Of a stretch of 5,326 nucleotides of DNA, positions 1 to 5,326 are shown piece by piece. Position 1 is the first letter of the stretch, and each line of letters opens with the position of its first letter. The position numbers and the translations under genes are program-made. Under the pieces are notes generated by a model. It saw only the letters and a list, made by a program, of their open reading frames with translations, was not told the DNA's origin and did no database searches. This DNA comes from CAZADA01 sp964636945 (lineage in GTDB: Bacteria; Pseudomonadota; Alphaproteobacteria; Caulobacterales; Maricaulaceae): positions 1-5,326 of the forward strand of contig CAZWVH010000110.1 of NCBI GenBank assembly GCA_964636945.1, given 5' to 3'.

Positions 1-22
1 ACGGCCGTTCAAACGAGCGCGC

Positions 23-51
23 AAGCTATGCTAACGCTTTCGCCGCGTCAA
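23..51 (-). promoter_or_regulatory. Candidate housekeeping promoter firing away from rpoC, out of the window
   Basis: On the minus strand TTGACG (51-46) is followed, after 17 nt, by TAGCTT (28-23). Alternatively, in the alphaproteobacterial form TTGAC-N17-CTATAT, ATAGCT (29-24) matches three of six -10 positions. The -35 element is excellent and the -10 element is weak to moderate. Transcription would start near position 16 and leave the window, past the post-rpoC hairpin. This suits a separate promoter for the next operon; in many alphaproteobacteria that is the rpsL cluster, but no downstream coding sequence is visible. Confidence 0.45.
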
Positions 52-69
52 CACAGTTGCGTGCACTGA

Positions 70-88
70 GGCGCACATTTCGTGCGCC
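70..88 (-). terminator. Hairpin downstream of rpoC; possible terminator or 3' stabiliser
   Basis: On the minus strand GGCGCAC (88-82), a 5-nt loop GAAAT and GTGCGCC (76-70) form a perfect 7-bp GC-rich stem, 14 nt after the rpoC stop codon. Position and stem strength fit the end of the rpoBC transcript. The downstream sequence TCAGTGCACG has no T-run, so intrinsic termination is doubtful. It could protect a 3' end or accompany factor-dependent termination. The structure is seen in the sequence; its function is inferred. Confidence 0.45.
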
Positions 89-102
89 CCCACGTGTGAC
101 AG

Positions 103-4362
<4,260 letters not shown>

Positions 4363-4370
4363 AGAGCCGC

Positions 4371-4378
4371 TCTCCTTT
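4371..4378 (-). promoter_or_regulatory. Ribosome binding site of rpoC
   Basis: On the minus strand this reads AAAGGAGA. The AAGGAG core (4377-4372) is 9 nt from the ATG at 4362 and 15 nt from the second in-frame ATG, so it supports the first. The strong match suggests that rpoC initiates independently rather than by coupling to rpoB, whose stop is about 200 nt upstream. The site overlaps a small inverted repeat (AGAGC-G-GCTCT, 4373-4363) lying between the Shine-Dalgarno core and the start codon. Confidence 0.85.
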
Positions 4379-4388
4379 ACTGCGCTCA

Positions 4389-4427
4389 GGTCCGTTCAGC
4401 AGGCGCTCCCATCTGGCCTGCCCGACC
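4389..4427 (-). repeat. Inverted repeat (hairpin) just upstream of the rpoC ribosome binding site
   Basis: On the minus strand GCAGGC (4421-4416) pairs perfectly with GCCTGC (4404-4399) around an 11-nt loop, CAGATGGGAGC. A further 4 bp, GACC with GGTC in plus-strand terms at 4424-4427 and 4389-4392, can close the base across an uneven internal loop (2 and 6 nt). The structure ends about 11 nt before AAAGGAGA, so it leaves the ribosome binding site free. No T-run follows. Confidence 0.45.
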
Positions 4428-4439
4428 GTCCACGCTGTC

Positions 4440-4454
4440 CTGATCTGTGATCAG
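4440..4454. repeat. Short perfect inverted repeat CTGATC-N3-GATCAG
   Basis: The plus strand reads CTGATC, TGT, GATCAG: a 6-bp perfect palindrome with a 3-nt centre. It could form a small RNA hairpin, be a protein-binding half-site pair, or be chance. It contains two GATC sites. It sits between the two larger hairpins of the spacer and about 80 nt upstream of the rpoC start. Confidence 0.4.
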
Positions 4455-4470
4455 CATCGTATCCCCGCCA

Positions 4471-4507
4471 GCACCGTCAGAGCGCCCCATCGGCGCCCAA
4501 GCGGTGC
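4471..4507 (-). repeat. Nested inverted repeat (hairpin with symmetric internal loop) in the rpoB-rpoC spacer
   Basis: As RNA from the minus strand, the outer arms GCACCG (4507-4502) and CGGTGC (4476-4471) pair perfectly over 6 bp. The inner arms GCGCC (4496-4492) and GGCGC (4486-4482) pair over 5 bp around the loop GATGG. The outer and inner stems are separated by 5 nt on each side. No T-run follows, so this is not a classic intrinsic terminator. A competing stem, CCAAG (4515-4511) with CTTGG (4501-4497), would trap one outer arm in its loop, so two alternative folds are possible. Confidence 0.5.
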
Positions 4508-4559
4508 GTACTTGGCTTGTCTTCACTCCTGCTCGCCCTGCTTTCACGGGCGAACCGCG

Positions 4560-5326
4560 TTACTTATCCCCACTCGTCAACTCCACGTTCAGTCCCAATG
4601 AACGCATCTCTTTCACCAACACATTGAAGCTTTCCGGCAAGCCGGCTTCGAAGCTGTCGTCACCACGCACAATGGCCTCATAGACCTTGGTGCGGCCGGC
4701 GACGTCGTCCGATTTGACGGTGAGCATTTCTTGCAGCGTGTATGCCGCGCCATACGCTTCCAACGCCCAGACTTCCATTTCGCCGAAGCGTTGACCGCCG
4801 AACTGCGCCTTGCCGCCCAATGGCTGTTGGGTCACCAGGCTGTAAGGACCGATGGAGCGCGCATGGATTTTCTCATCCACCAAATGGTGGAGCTTCAGCA
4901 AATGCTTGTAGCCCACCGTAACAGGACGCGCGAATTTCTCGCCCGATTGACCGTCATGCAGCACAACTTGTCCTGAACCATCAAACCCAGCCTTCTTCAA
5001 TAACATAACAATGTCGTCTTCATGGGCGCCGTCGAACGCCGGCGTCGCGAAGGGGACGCCCGTGCGCAGATTGCGACCAAGCTCGATCAGGTCCTCGTCC
5101 GTTTCCGGCAGTTCTTGCTGGGAGCCATAAATATCAACCAGCTTGTCGCGCAGTTTGTCGGTGTTTTTGCTGCGTTGCGCCTCTCGAACCAGCTGGCCAA
5201 TTTGGCGGCCCAGCCCGGCAGACGCCCAGCCAAGGTGGGTTTCCAGGATCTGGCCCACATTCATCCGGCTCGGCACGCCCAGCGGGTTGAGCACGATATC
5301 GACCGGCGTGCCGTCATCGAGATAGG
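4560..5326 (-). CDS. rpoB: RNA polymerase beta subunit, C-terminal part (5' end outside window)
   Basis: This is the last 254 codons plus two bases of rpoB, ending in TAA at 4562-4560. The frame is open to the window edge. The GTG at 5294 is an internal Val in DIVLNPLGVPSRMN, not a start. Beta is one of the two large core subunits and forms one side of the DNA/RNA cleft. Visible blocks, in order, are the LNPLGVPSRMNVGQILETHLG segment, a variable helical stretch (from about fragment residue 34 to 80), the ATPAFDGA and RPVTVGY segments, and the highly conserved QQPLGGKAQFGGQRFGEMEVWALEAYGA block. TLQEMLTVKSDDVAGR and PESFNVLVKEMRSLGLNVEL follow, which is the usual end of the protein. These correspond to the end of Rpb2 domain 6 and to Rpb2 domain 7, which packs against beta-prime. 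The rifampicin region and the catalytic lysines lie upstream, outside the window. The ending TSGDK shows no truncation. rpoC follows 197 bp downstream on the same strand. Confidence 0.98.
   Translation of the reverse strand, partial: YLDDGTPVDIVLNPLGVPSRMNVGQILETHLGWASAGLGRQIGQLVREAQRSKNTDKLRDKLVDIYGSQQELPETDEDLIELGRNLRTGVPFATPAFDGAHEDDIVMLLKKAGFDGSGQVVLHDGQSGEKFARPVTVGYKHLLKLHHLVDEKIHARSIGPYSLVTQQPLGGKAQFGGQRFGEMEVWALEAYGAAYTLQEMLTVKSDDVAGRTKVYEAIVRGDDSFEAGLPESFNVLVKEMRSLGLNVELTSGDK

Larger units (their letters stand above)
4363..4559 (-). other. rpoB-rpoC intercistronic spacer, rich in inverted repeats
   Basis: This 197-bp stretch separates the rpoB stop from the rpoC start. No TTGAC-type promoter is visible on the minus strand, and no hairpin here is followed by a T-run, so rpoC probably depends on read-through from rpoB. 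The spacer contains several short perfect inverted repeats, listed separately, and ends in the rpoC ribosome binding site. The rpoB frame happens to stay open after the rpoB stop as far as a TGA at 4388-4386. That open frame is weak evidence for a gene, because about 57 stop-free codons in GC-rich DNA are not rare. The likeliest role, by inference, is an untranslated mRNA linker with secondary structure that could affect processing or stability. Confidence 0.6.

Noticed and set aside
4447..4683. 78-codon plus-strand frame spanning the rpoB-rpoC spacer and the end of rpoB
   Set aside because: Half of it is antisense to conserved rpoB codons. I see no family resemblance in its product and no downstream partner gene on the plus strand.

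Overview
The window is a piece of the RNA polymerase beta/beta-prime operon of an alphaproteobacterium, read entirely on the minus strand. The lineage call rests on the RpoC protein. Its N-terminus runs NIFNP, FDRIRISLASPEQILSWS and IKKPETINYRTFKPERDG, the form I know from Caulobacter and related alphaproteobacteria. It also carries the large trigger-loop insertion typical of Proteobacteria. Moderately high GC fits, but I cannot name a genus.

Layout in transcription order (high to low coordinates): (1) 5326-4560, the last 254 codons of rpoB, whose 5' part lies outside the window; (2) 4559-4363, a 197-bp rpoB-rpoC gap with no convincing gene, unusually rich in short perfect inverted repeats, ending in a good ribosome binding site; (3) 4362-103, a complete rpoC of 1419 codons with all catalytic and zinc-binding residues intact; (4) 102-1, a downstream spacer with a perfect 7-bp hairpin lacking a T-run, then a promoter-like TTGACG/TAGCTT pair that would fire out of the window, away from rpoC. 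In many alphaproteobacteria the rpsL-rpsG-fusA-tuf operon follows rpoC, so this promoter may serve such a gene, but no downstream coding sequence is visible.

The two genes encode the large subunits that together form the active-site cleft of the core enzyme. I see no promoter in the gap, so rpoC is probably co-transcribed with rpoB. Translation restarts at its own Shine-Dalgarno sequence.

This is a conserved housekeeping locus. I found no mobile element, CRISPR array, RNA gene, frameshift, intein or accessory system. The observations most worth a second look are the structured rpoB-rpoC spacer, where two hairpins present the same GATGGG loop motif, and the candidate promoter at the low-coordinate edge. 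Long open frames on the plus strand within rpoC are codon-aligned antisense shadows.
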